A program made the position numbers and the translations under genes. The notes beneath the pieces were generated by a model. It was not told the DNA's origin. It was given only the letters and a program-made list of their open reading frames with translations, and did not search any database. DNA of 10,679 nucleotides from an uncultured Eubacteriales bacterium (lineage in GTDB: Bacteria > Bacillota > Clostridia > Christensenellales > Borkfalkiaceae), in contig CACXDQ010000122.1 in NCBI GenBank assembly GCA_902766475.1, positions 1 to 10,679 of the forward strand, read 5' to 3'. The stretch's first letter is position 1. Every line of letters starts with the position of its first letter. Positions 1 to 5,075 of this stretch are shown in pieces.

Positions 1-1293
1 ATATCGACGCTTTTTCTCGTCTTATCGATGACGATACTATGCTCGTGCAAAATTTTCGCAAGCACGGCGAACGCCCAAAAGCCGACCTCTTCGGCATCGG
101 GCGCAGGTAGCGATAGTTGGACGGATGAGGATAGCGCCGATTATTTTTCCGATTTTTCTTCGGGCGGCGAAGATGTCGGCGGCTTTAGCGATAGCGAAGA
201 AAGTGTTTCGGATAACGTCGACTCATTTGAAAGCGTTTCCGAGGGCGAAAGCGATTATGAAAGCGAATTCGAGAGTTACGGCGAAAGCATTTCCGAAAGC
301 GAGAGCGAGGAAGAGCCTGTGCATATCCACGTTTACGACGGGTATGAATACGACGAAAACGGGCATAGAAAAGTCTGCGCCGTTTGCGGAGAATATACGG
401 AAATAGAAGAACACTGTTTTGACGGCGGAAGCGTCGTTCTCGACGCAACGCCTTATAAAAGCGGAATAATTTGTTACACATGCACGCAATGCGGATATTT
501 TTACGAAGAGCGGATCGAGTTTTCTTCCGACGATTTCGTGACGGAAGAAGCGTGGAACGCCGCCGTCAAGCTCTCCTTTGACGGTGAATTTTGTTTCGAT
601 TATTCTGACGGCGGCTATGAAAATTACGTCGATTACTGCAAGGGGATCATACGTTTCAGAAAGCTTTCGGGTACTGAAATAACAGAAGAAAAATTTGTAA
701 ACAATAAGAGGATAAGCGTCTATAAGTCGATTATCGACCTATTTGTAAGCGGCATGCCGAGCGGTTACGACGATTATACTTATAAAGACGGAGCGTTTTC
801 CTCGTCGGTGTCCGGCAAAAGCGTTGAGATAAAATTTTATCGTGGCAAAATAGTTTCTATGTCTGTACGAAGAGGCACAAACGGTATTTTATCTACCGCT
901 TATATAGATACGACGAAGAGCGGCGTTAAGATAACGGAATACGACGGGATCGCCTTTGCCGTCACTTCGACGAATAATCTCTGCGTGGTCGATTACGTCG
1001 GAAACGACGGTTTTGCGTATATCCCGACGACTCGTGGCAAAGCCAAATTCGAGGTTATCGCCGACTACGCCTTTGCGTATGCGGGTATAACGCATTGTGT
1101 GATAGAGGGGAAAATGACAATTCCCCGTCACGCCTTTTTCGGGAATGACGGCTTGAAGATATTTTTGGGTATAGATAAACTGCCCGACGGTTTTGCGAGC
1201 GGTTGGAACGAGATTTCCGTCGGGAAGGCGGCGATTTATTATTACCACAGCGGCTGGACTTACGGAAAAGACGGTTATCCCGTCGGGGTGTGA
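1..1293 (+). CDS. Secreted acidic/Cys-rich protein with BspA-like LRR C-terminus (5' end outside window)
   Basis: The frame is open to base 1. Residues before the first ATG (base 28) are hydrophobic (ISTLFLVLSMTIL) and no Shine-Dalgarno precedes that ATG, so the true start is probably upstream and the gene is 5'-partial. The N-terminus reads as an export signal, with a possible signal peptidase I site at TANA|Q and a weaker lipobox-like LCSC. Counting from ATG 28, residues about 27-96 are a Ser/Glu/Asp-rich linker. Residues 99-155 form a Cys/His module: H99, H101, H113, C117xxC120, H129, C152xxC155, as in a zinc ribbon. After an unassigned middle domain, residues about 310-421 resemble LRR_5 (BspA-like) repeats and end in a Tyr/Gly/Trp-rich tail. 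A surface or secreted adhesion/binding role is inferred from the family; no enzyme motif is seen. The next gene starts 1 nt after the stop. Confidence 0.75.
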   Translation: MSTLFLVLSMTILCSCKIFASTANAQKPTSSASGAGSDSWTDEDSADYFSDFSSGGEDVGGFSDSEESVSDNVDSFESVSEGESDYESEFESYGESISESESEEEPVHIHVYDGYEYDENGHRKVCAVCGEYTEIEEHCFDGGSVVLDATPYKSGIICYTCTQCGYFYEERIEFSSDDFVTEEAWNAAVKLSFDGEFCFDYSDGGYENYVDYCKGIIRFRKLSGTEITEEKFVNNKRISVYKSIIDLFVSGMPSGYDDYTYKDGAFSSSVSGKSVEIKFYRGKIVSMSVRRGTNGILSTAYIDTTKSGVKITEYDGIAFAVTSTNNLCVVDYVGNDGFAYIPTTRGKAKFEVIADYAFAYAGITHCVIEGKMTIPRHAFFGNDGLKIFLGIDKLPDGFASGWNEISVGKAAIYYYHSGWTYGKDGYPVGV

Positions 1294-1294
1294 T

Positions 1295-1972
1295 ATGGAC
1301 AAATACGTTTTTACGGCGTTTAAATTCAAGAAGATAAACTTCGATAAATTAAAGGCGTTCGGTTTTGAGTTTGACGGGCAAAAATGGGGCTATAAGTCGA
1401 TTATCGCAAATTCCGATATGGAATTGACTGTGTTTGTCGATGGGAAAGGAGAGGTAAATACCGAGGTCAAAGACCGTGATACCGGCGATATATTTACGCT
1501 GCACCTCGTCGATGAGGCGGTTGGAAGCTACGTCGGTGCCGTTCGTGCGGACTATGAACGCATATTGGGTGAAATTGCCGAAAAATGCTGCGATACGGAA
1601 ATTTTTAAGTTTGAAACGACGAAGAAGGTCATATCTTTCGTCGAGAGGCATTACGGCGATAAGATAGAGTATCTGTGGCCGAAGTTTCCCGACAACGGCG
1701 TTTTCAGGCGTGCTGACAATAAGAAGTGGTACGCCGCCGTTTTAACTACAACGTGGGATAAACTCGGCTTAAAGGCAAACGACAGAATAGAGGTGATAGA
1801 TCTCAGAATGTCGCCCGAAAAGATTGCGGAATCGGTTGACGGGAAAAGGCTTTTCGGCGGCTATCATATGAACAAAAAGCACTGGATAAGCGTTCCGCTC
1901 GACGGCTCGGTCGCATTTGACGAGATATGCGAACTTATCGAGGATAGCTATAAAATCGCCTTGAAATCTTAA
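1295..1972 (+). CDS. MmcQ/YjbR family protein
   Basis: 225 residues. The start is the ATG at 1295, preceded by GGGGTG (1285-1290); the upstream stop and this start form TGATATG, suggesting translational coupling to the LRR gene. The C-terminal half (about residues 105-223) is a recognisable MmcQ/YjbR domain (CyaY-like fold): PDNGVFRRADNKKWYA (132-147), EVIDLRMSPEKI (166-177), GGYHMNKKHWISVPLDG (188-204) and a final helix ELIEDSYKIAL. Residues 1-95 are an extra N-terminal domain common in longer Bacillota members; the short YjbR form is roughly 120 residues. The family is labelled DNA-binding, but its biochemical role is poorly defined. No signal peptide or membrane segment is visible, so it should be cytosolic. 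Its pairing with a secreted LRR protein does not suggest a specific function. Confidence 0.88.
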   Translation: MDKYVFTAFKFKKINFDKLKAFGFEFDGQKWGYKSIIANSDMELTVFVDGKGEVNTEVKDRDTGDIFTLHLVDEAVGSYVGAVRADYERILGEIAEKCCDTEIFKFETTKKVISFVERHYGDKIEYLWPKFPDNGVFRRADNKKWYAAVLTTTWDKLGLKANDRIEVIDLRMSPEKIAESVDGKRLFGGYHMNKKHWISVPLDGSVAFDEICELIEDSYKIALKS

Positions 1973-1979
1973 ATATGTA

Positions 1980-2016
1980 AAAAGCCGCCGTGCGAAATTT
2001 TCGCACGGCGGCTTTT
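1980..2016. terminator. Bidirectional intrinsic terminator
   Basis: A 16-bp stem (1980-1995 pairs with 2001-2016; core GCCGCCGTGCGA) has a 5-nt loop and is flanked by A4 on the left and T4 on the right. It therefore has a T run in both reading directions. It lies between the convergent MmcQ/YjbR gene (stop at 1972) and the Cro/CI-type regulator (stop at 2022) and should end both transcripts. Confidence 0.92.
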
Positions 2017-2021
2017 CGGTA

Positions 2022-2228
2022 TTAAAAATAAAATACTTCTTCAAACTTTTTGTCAAGCGCAACGCATAAAAGGAGCGCAAGTTTTGCTGTCGGTTGATAT
2101 TGTCCCGTTTCTATCGAGGAAATAGTGTTTCTCGATACGCCGACAAGCTTTGCGAGTTCGCTTTGGGACAGATTTTTCTGTTTTCTTATCTCCGCTAAAT
2201 TATTGCGGAGTATCAACGTTTCGTCCAT
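2022..2228 (-). CDS. Cro/CI (XRE)-type helix-turn-helix regulator
   Basis: 68 residues, essentially one HTH_3 domain: LAEIRKQKNLSQSELAKLVG (helices 1-2), then VSRNTISSIETGQYQPT (recognition helix and turn) and LALLLCVALDKKFEEVFYF (helices 4-5). The length is typical of short stand-alone regulators that travel with a small membrane protein. The ATG follows the stop of the upstream gene with 1 nt between (TGATATG), with AAGGTG as ribosome binding site. It has no ligand or dimerisation domain. Likely role, by family and context: autoregulation of this two-gene operon through the paired palindromes at 2583-2626, with the membrane partner modulating it. The latter is inference. Confidence 0.93.
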   Translation of the reverse strand: MDETLILRNNLAEIRKQKNLSQSELAKLVGVSRNTISSIETGQYQPTAKLALLLCVALDKKFEEVFYF

Positions 2229-2229
2229 A

Positions 2230-2556
2230 TCAAAACACCTTTGCGAGCTGCAATATCCATACGACGAGCATCGCCAAAGCTAACACGCCCCATATAAGCA
2301 TTACGAAAAATTCGTGCTTTTTTCTGAGCTTTATATACTTTACCAAAAACGCCGTGAACGCCATCGAGAACAAGGCGAAGTCCGCCCCTCGGTTTACGTT
2401 TTTAAAAATAAAGCCGTTTATCGTGTCCACCAATATGATAAGTATAACGCCAACCGTATAAGCTACCCACGCACCGTCTTTTTGCGCCGCTTTATCGGCT
2501 AAGTCTTTACCCTTGTTTTCGCTTTGCGCTTTTGACAGTATTTCGTCCTTTTCCAT
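2230..2556 (-). CDS. Small three-helix membrane protein, DUF6442-like
   Basis: 108 residues with a strong AGGAGGTG (2561-2568) 4 nt before the ATG. The N-terminus (MEKDEILSKAQSENKGKD) is charged and resembles the conserved start of DUF6442 proteins, which commonly sit next to short Cro/CI-type regulators. Three hydrophobic segments are visible at about residues 30-50, 58-75 and 82-104, with a basic loop (KYIKLRKKHE) before the third. It is the first gene of the operon and sits directly behind the promoter. Function is unknown. An anti-repressor or signal-relay role toward the downstream regulator is a reasonable inference from the pairing but nothing in the sequence proves it. The DUF assignment is from memory of the motif. 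Confidence 0.85.
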   Translation of the reverse strand: MEKDEILSKAQSENKGKDLADKAAQKDGAWVAYTVGVILIILVDTINGFIFKNVNRGADFALFSMAFTAFLVKYIKLRKKHEFFVMLIWGVLALAMLVVWILQLAKVF

Positions 2557-2582
2557 AAAACACCTCCTAACTTTTCTCTGCC

Positions 2583-2626
2583 AAGTTAACTTTGCAATAT
2601 AAGTATATCATTGCCAAGTAAACTTG
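2583..2626. promoter_or_regulatory. Paired palindromic operators flanking the -10
   Basis: Two related palindromes sit 33 bp apart centre to centre (about three helical turns): AAGTTAACTT (2583-2592, perfect) and CAAGTAAACTTG (2615-2626, imperfect only at the centre). Both lie in the longer shared context TGCCAAGTWAACTT. One overlaps the -35/spacer edge and the other covers the initially transcribed region. The likely ligand is the Cro/CI-type protein encoded by the second gene of the same operon; this is inferred from position and symmetry. Confidence 0.72.
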
Positions 2627-2630
2627 TCAA
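2602..2630 (-). promoter_or_regulatory. Promoter of the DUF6442-like/XRE operon
   Basis: On the minus strand TTGACA (2625-2630) is followed by exactly 17 bp and TATACT (2602-2607). The start of the first gene is 46 nt below the -10, leaving room for the AGGAGGTG at 2561-2568. The -35 and spacer overlap one palindrome and the second lies just downstream of the -10, which suggests repressor control. Confidence 0.87.
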
Positions 2631-2664
2631 GCATTTTATTGTATCTTCTTAAAATTTATTTTAA

Positions 2665-2701
2665 AGCGTCCGCTTTTGTCTGTGAGGCAAAAGCGGACGC
2701 T
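2665..2701 (-). terminator. Terminator of the PadR-DUF1700-DUF4097 operon
   Basis: A perfect 14-bp stem (AGCGTCCGCTTTTG at 2665-2678 with its complement at 2688-2701) with a 9-nt loop lies 16 nt past the DUF4097 stop. In the minus direction it is followed by an A/T-rich stretch beginning TTTAAAATAAATTTTAA, an interrupted rather than pure T run. Confidence 0.8.
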
Positions 2702-2716
2702 ATCTTTTATATTACG

Positions 2717-3673
2717 TTATTTTACACTTATTTCTATGTCGCCGGTAGTCGTTGTTATCTCGCATTTTCCGCCGGAAACCGAATTCGGCACGGAAATGTT
2801 GCCGGTCGTGGTTTTTGCGTTAAATACTTTCTCCGAACGGAGCGTTCCCCATACGTCGCCCGTCGAAGTCTTTACCGTGATTTTTTCGGCGTCGCAGTTG
2901 TCAAAACTAACGTCGCCCGTGCTCCTTTCGATATCGAAGCTGTCCGTTGCGACGACGTTTTTAAGCGTTAATCTCCCGGTGGAGCCTTCCGAAACAAACT
3001 CTTTGCAGTTCACGTCCGTCAAAGTCGTCCTACCCGTGCTTACTTTCAAGGAGAGCTTATCCGTGCAGTTGATTTTTTTGCACTCTATCCTTCCCGTCGT
3101 AACGGAAACGTCAATATTTTCCGCACTTACGCTTTCTATATTTACGTCGCCCGTGGTCGTTTTGATTTTAAGATCTTCTCTGACGGTAGCGCCGAAATTA
3201 ACGTCGCCCGTGGTCGTCTTTATATCCGAGCTACCGAACGAAAACGCCGACGGAACGGACACTTTTCCGACGATATTGTCGATAAACAAAGAGTCGTAAT
3301 AATCGGAATCGAGATATACGGTAACGTGCGGAGTTTTGAATGAGAAAAACGTAATGTAGTCATACCATTTGCGCTTGTCAACGGCGGTTATTTTAAGCGT
3401 TCCGTTTTCGATGAGAACTTCGTGTTTAACTTTCTCACGTTCATGACATTCTACCCTTATCTCGCCGTTTTCGGACTTTTTGAACGTAATTTCCGCCTCT
3501 TGCGTGCTGATTTCTATTTTCCCGACTTCCTCGCTCAAATCGTAAGCGTTGTTTTCGTACTTTGCATTGTCAAGCTTTGCAATGTTGAAACCCGAAAAGG
3601 TTAAACCGACCATAAACACGGCGGCGCCTATCGAAAGTAGGGCGATAGCTATTATAATGATCGTCTTTTTCAT
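2717..3673 (-). CDS. DUF4097 family beta-solenoid protein, membrane-anchored
   Basis: 318 residues with AAAGGAG before the ATG. The start overlaps the upstream stop as ATGA (3670-3673). Residues about 4-27 form one hydrophobic N-terminal segment (KKTIIIIAIALLSIGAAVF), an uncleaved anchor or signal peptide. The rest is beta-rich. Residues about 152-314 carry nine copies of a motif [ST]TG[DRN] spaced 19 or 20 residues apart, e.g. TTTGDV, VTTGRI, VSTGRT, RSTGDV, TTTGDI. This pattern is the hallmark of DUF4097 right-handed beta-helix (adhesin-like) domains. Family context: usually the last gene of PadR/HAAS(DUF1700)/DUF4097 cassettes in Bacillota, thought to act in envelope sensing, but the molecular role is not established. 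The protein should face outside the membrane. The middle three rungs carry Arg in place of the Asp after TG. Confidence 0.93.
   Translation of the reverse strand: MKKTIIIIAIALLSIGAAVFMVGLTFSGFNIAKLDNAKYENNAYDLSEEVGKIEISTQEAEITFKKSENGEIRVECHEREKVKHEVLIENGTLKITAVDKRKWYDYITFFSFKTPHVTVYLDSDYYDSLFIDNIVGKVSVPSAFSFGSSDIKTTTGDVNFGATVREDLKIKTTTGDVNIESVSAENIDVSVTTGRIECKKINCTDKLSLKVSTGRTTLTDVNCKEFVSEGSTGRLTLKNVVATDSFDIERSTGDVSFDNCDAEKITVKTSTGDVWGTLRSEKVFNAKTTTGNISVPNSVSGGKCEITTTTGDIEISVK
2741..3211 (-). repeat. Nine coding repeats, period 57/60 bp, inside DUF4097 gene
   Basis: On the plus strand, versions of GCCCGT/GCCGGT (complement of the codons for TG[DRN]) begin at 2741, 2801, 2858, 2915, 2975, 3032, 3092, 3149 and 3206. 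Intervals are 60, 57, 57, 60, 57, 60, 57 and 57 bp, i.e. 19 or 20 codons, with no loss of frame. The best conserved copies share ACGTCGCCCGTG. These encode the rungs of the solenoid. Confidence 0.88.
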
Positions 3674-4272
3674 TGTTTTTTCTCCTTTGCCACAAATAAT
3701 GACTTTATGCCCACGCCTATTTTTTTGGTGAGTTTAATTATTCTCTTTGAGGCGGCTATACAACCGTAAAACGCAAATATCGTAAGCCCGGCGATAAATA
3801 TTGCCGCACCGAGCGGCATCAGAGCCGACAGCCCCGAGCCTTGAACTGTATGCACCGCCGCCAAAGCGATTGCCGAAAACACGGCGCCGACGAGCGAAAT
3901 TTCTATTGCCCACAGAGCGATTATAAGCGTCCAGAATACGAGATAAACCGAAAGGCAAATCGAGCCTGCCGCCATAAGTAGCGGAAACCACACGGGAAAA
4001 CCCAAAGCAATAAGGACGATTTCCCATGCCCGAAGCGCCCGTTTGGGCTTTACTTTTTCGATTACAAGCTTTTGTAAGGGTATATCTTTTAGCGTTTGCT
4101 TTCTTATTTCGTCCACAGTGCCTATTGCGGCTACCGCCTCTTCCTCGCTCATTCCCTCTTCTATGCGGTCGTCTATCATTTCGCCGTAAAAGGCAATGCG
4201 CTCTTCGATGTCGGCTTTCGGAAGCCCCGACAGAGCGCTCCGTAAACTCGTCAAAAACTCTTGTTTATTCAT
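3670..4272 (-). CDS. DUF1700 (HAAS-domain) membrane protein
   Basis: 200 residues with AAGGAGG ahead of the ATG; the start overlaps the PadR stop as ATGA (4269-4272). Residues 1-60 match the HAAS helical module: MNKQEFLTSLRSALSGLP, ERIAFYGEMIDDRIEEGMSEEEA, and AAIGTVDEIRKQ. Residues about 85-180 contain hydrophobic segments (near 84-103, 105-125, 126-143 and 150-170), followed by a basic tail (KRIIKLTKKIG...KSLFVAKEKKQ) expected in the cytoplasm. By family knowledge, HAAS domains accompany PadR regulators and are thought to couple a membrane sensor to them. Overlap with both neighbours indicates stoichiometric, coupled expression. No enzyme motif is visible. Confidence 0.93.
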   Translation of the reverse strand: MNKQEFLTSLRSALSGLPKADIEERIAFYGEMIDDRIEEGMSEEEAVAAIGTVDEIRKQTLKDIPLQKLVIEKVKPKRALRAWEIVLIALGFPVWFPLLMAAGSICLSVYLVFWTLIIALWAIEISLVGAVFSAIALAAVHTVQGSGLSALMPLGAAIFIAGLTIFAFYGCIAASKRIIKLTKKIGVGIKSLFVAKEKKQ

Positions 4273-4583
4273 TGTTTATCCTCCTTCATAACAAATTGAT
4301 AGATGGAAATGACTTCTTTCCACTCTTCTTTAAATTCCTCAATGCGCCGAACTCCGCTATTCGTGATGTGGTAATATTTTCTCAGCCTTCCGTCGTGTTC
4401 GGCGCTCCTTACCGTCAAAAGCCCCGCCCCCTCGAGCCTCTTCAATATCGTATATAGCGTCGATTCCGACAGCTCGATACACGGCTTTAAGTCTTTTATG
4501 ATCTTATATCCGTAAGAGTCCTCGTTTTTGATTGCGGCGAGAACGCACACGTCTAACAAGCCTCTTTTTAACTGAATATCCAT
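4269..4583 (-). CDS. PadR family transcriptional regulator
   Basis: 104 residues from the ATG at 4583, chosen because AAGGAGAGG sits 6 nt upstream; a TTG seven codons earlier lies in front of this ribosome binding site and is rejected. It is a PadR winged helix: MDIQLKRGLLDVCVLAAI (helix 1), DSYGYKIIKDL, LSESTLYTILKRLEGAGLL (recognition helix, 39-56), then the wing SAEHDGRLRKYYHITNSG and a C-terminal helix for dimerisation (IEEFKEEWKEVISIYQFV). It is the first gene of the PadR-DUF1700-DUF4097 operon and is most likely an autorepressor acting at 4610-4627. The inducing signal is unknown; envelope stress or membrane-active compounds would fit the family. Confidence 0.95.
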   Translation of the reverse strand: MDIQLKRGLLDVCVLAAIKNEDSYGYKIIKDLKPCIELSESTLYTILKRLEGAGLLTVRSAEHDGRLRKYYHITNSGVRRIEEFKEEWKEVISIYQFVMKEDKQ

Positions 4584-4607
4584 GTCATACCTCTCCTTAC
4601 GCAATAC

Positions 4608-4636
4608 ATCATATCACGAAGTATATGTCTTGTCAA
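4608..4636 (-). promoter_or_regulatory. Promoter of the PadR operon
   Basis: Minus strand: TTGACA (4631-4636), 17-bp spacer, TATGAT (4608-4613), 25 nt before the PadR ATG. The ten bases GCTTGACAAG around the -35 are identical to those of the DUF6442-like/XRE promoter. Upstream (4637-4672) is T/A-rich and could help as an UP-like region. Confidence 0.86.
4610..4627. promoter_or_regulatory. Candidate PadR operator
   Basis: CATAT and ATATG form an inverted repeat with 8 bp between them (18 bp total), lying in the promoter spacer and overlapping the -10. PadR family sites are commonly described as short inverted repeats, often ATGT and ACAT, separated by about 8 bp, so geometry and position fit autorepression. 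The assignment is inferred. Confidence 0.6.
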
Positions 4637-4746
4637 GCGTTTTTCGCTAATTTTTTTAATTTTTGAAAAATTCCGAGCAATAGGGTAGTATTTACAATCG
4701 GCACGAAGAGCGTCATAATTTCTTCATTAGCATATTGAAATTATTG
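4637..4746. other. Noncoding spacer between PadR promoter and tRNA terminator
   Basis: No supported gene, promoter or strong hairpin was found here. It holds T-rich and A-rich runs, including the odd palindrome AATTTTTGAAAAATT (4658-4672). Confidence 0.55.
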
Positions 4747-4785
4747 AAAAAGGCAGTGATTTGTTTACAAAATCACTGCCTTTTT
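4747..4785 (-). terminator. Terminator downstream of tRNA-Arg
   Basis: A 16-bp stem (4747-4762 with 4770-4785, core AAAAAGGCAGTGATTT) with a 7-nt loop, bounded by A5 and T5. In the minus direction it begins 2 nt after the CCA end of the tRNA gene and gives a T run at the exit. Being symmetric, it could also stop plus-strand transcription. Confidence 0.9.
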
Positions 4786-4787
4786 CG

Positions 4788-4864
4788 TGGTGCGCCTGAT
4801 TGGATTCGAACCAACGGCACCGGGCGTCGGAGGCCCGTGCTCTATCCAACTGAGCTACAAGCGC
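4788..4864 (-). tRNA. tRNA-Arg (anticodon CCG)
   Basis: The minus strand folds as a full cloverleaf. Acceptor GCGCTTG pairs with CAGGCGC (one G-U), followed by discriminator A and an encoded CCA. D arm: GCTCAGTTGGATAGAGC. Anticodon stem CGGGC/GCCCG closes loop CTCCGAC, giving anticodon CCG, which reads CGG (Arg). Variable loop is GTGCC, and T arm GTTGG-TTCGAAT-CCAAT. It is a single gene with its own terminator 2 nt downstream and a candidate promoter about 80 nt upstream. Confidence 0.97.
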
Positions 4865-4883
4865 ATTATTGACTTTTTATATT

Positions 4884-4908
4884 ATATCATATGACTTTAA
4901 TATGATAT
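4884..4908. repeat. AT-rich inverted repeat in tRNA leader
   Basis: ATATCATAT (4884-4892) and ATATGATAT (4900-4908) are perfect complements separated by 7 nt, in the leader between the tRNA promoter and the tRNA. It could be a weak leader hairpin. It contains CATAT-N7-ATATG, one base shorter in spacing than the candidate PadR operator. Confidence 0.55.
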
Positions 4909-4941
4909 TTCAGCTTGATAATTGATTAAAACGTCTATTAC

Positions 4942-4970
4942 ATTATAACACCTATTCGGCTTTTTTTCAA
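4942..4970 (-). promoter_or_regulatory. Candidate tRNA-Arg promoter
   Basis: Minus strand: TTGAAA (4965-4970), 17-bp spacer, TATAAT (4942-4947). This predicts a leader of about 70 nt before the tRNA 5' end at 4864. A nearer TATAAT (4881-4886) has no usable -35. Confidence 0.68.
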
Positions 4971-4991
4971 ACGTTTTAGCACCGTTTGAAA
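4965..4991. repeat. Inverted repeat between the divergent tRNA and GntR promoters
   Basis: TTTCAAACG (4965-4973) and CGTTTGAAA (4983-4991) are perfect 9-bp arms around a 9-nt loop. Read on the plus strand the hairpin is followed by six Ts (4992-4997), the shape of a small intrinsic terminator just ahead of the GntR promoter. The left arm also contains the tRNA -35, so an operator role is equally possible. Confidence 0.5.
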
Positions 4992-5008
4992 TTTTTTATG
5001 CTTTTCCC

Positions 5009-5037
5009 TTGACTTTCGTCTATCCATATTGTATAAT
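5009..5037 (+). promoter_or_regulatory. Promoter of the GntR-ABC-LRR operon
   Basis: TTGACT (5009-5014), 17-bp spacer, TATAAT (5032-5037). Transcription should start near 5044, inside the 26-bp palindrome, leaving a leader of about 30 nt before the ATG at 5076. Confidence 0.88.
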
Positions 5038-5060
5038 TGTATTATCTTGATAGTACAATT
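5035..5060. promoter_or_regulatory. 26-bp near-perfect palindromic operator (GntR/YtrA-type)
   Basis: AATTGTATTATC (5035-5046), central TT, GATAGTACAATT (5049-5060): the two 12-nt arms match at 11 of 12 positions, with seven perfect outer pairs (AATTGTA/TACAATT). It overlaps the -10 and the predicted start site of the operon whose first gene is a YtrA-type GntR protein, so it is most likely the autorepression site. Confidence 0.82.
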
Positions 5061-5075
5061 TATAGGGCGTTAAAA

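Noticed and set aside
185..489. Open frames on the minus strand and a second plus frame opposite the Ser/Glu-rich stalk
   Set aside because: They give Arg/Phe- or Ala/Lys-rich low-complexity products caused by repetitive GAAAGC-type codons; no start signals.
1193..1294. Upstream start for the MmcQ/YjbR gene at 1193
   Set aside because: It would overlap the LRR gene by 101 nt and add an Arg-rich, non-conserved N-terminus; the ATG at 1295 has a G-rich ribosome binding site and begins the conserved domain.
889..1329. 146-codon minus-strand frame over the end of the first LRR gene
   Set aside because: It overlaps two well-supported plus-strand genes and shows no domain or ribosome binding site.
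2741..3211. Regular 57/60-bp repeats that could resemble a CRISPR array
   Set aside because: Repeats are short, imperfect and in frame with a DUF4097 protein, and intervals are multiples of three; no cas genes are present.
2676..3299. 207-codon plus-strand frame opposite the DUF4097 gene
   Set aside because: Its product repeats LTSPVVV because it is the complement of the TGD-repeat; it is a shadow of the solenoid gene.
4584..4604. TTG at 4604 as start of PadR
   Set aside because: It precedes the AAGGAGAGG that serves the ATG at 4583; PadR homology starts at that ATG.
4881..4886. TATAAT close to the tRNA as its -10
   Set aside because: The bases 17-18 bp upstream (AATATC/AAATAT on the minus strand) do not resemble a -35; the TTGAAA/TATAAT pair at 4942-4970 is better.
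5037..5075. TTG at 5037 as start of the GntR gene
   Set aside because: It lies inside the -10 hexamer, upstream of the predicted transcription start.
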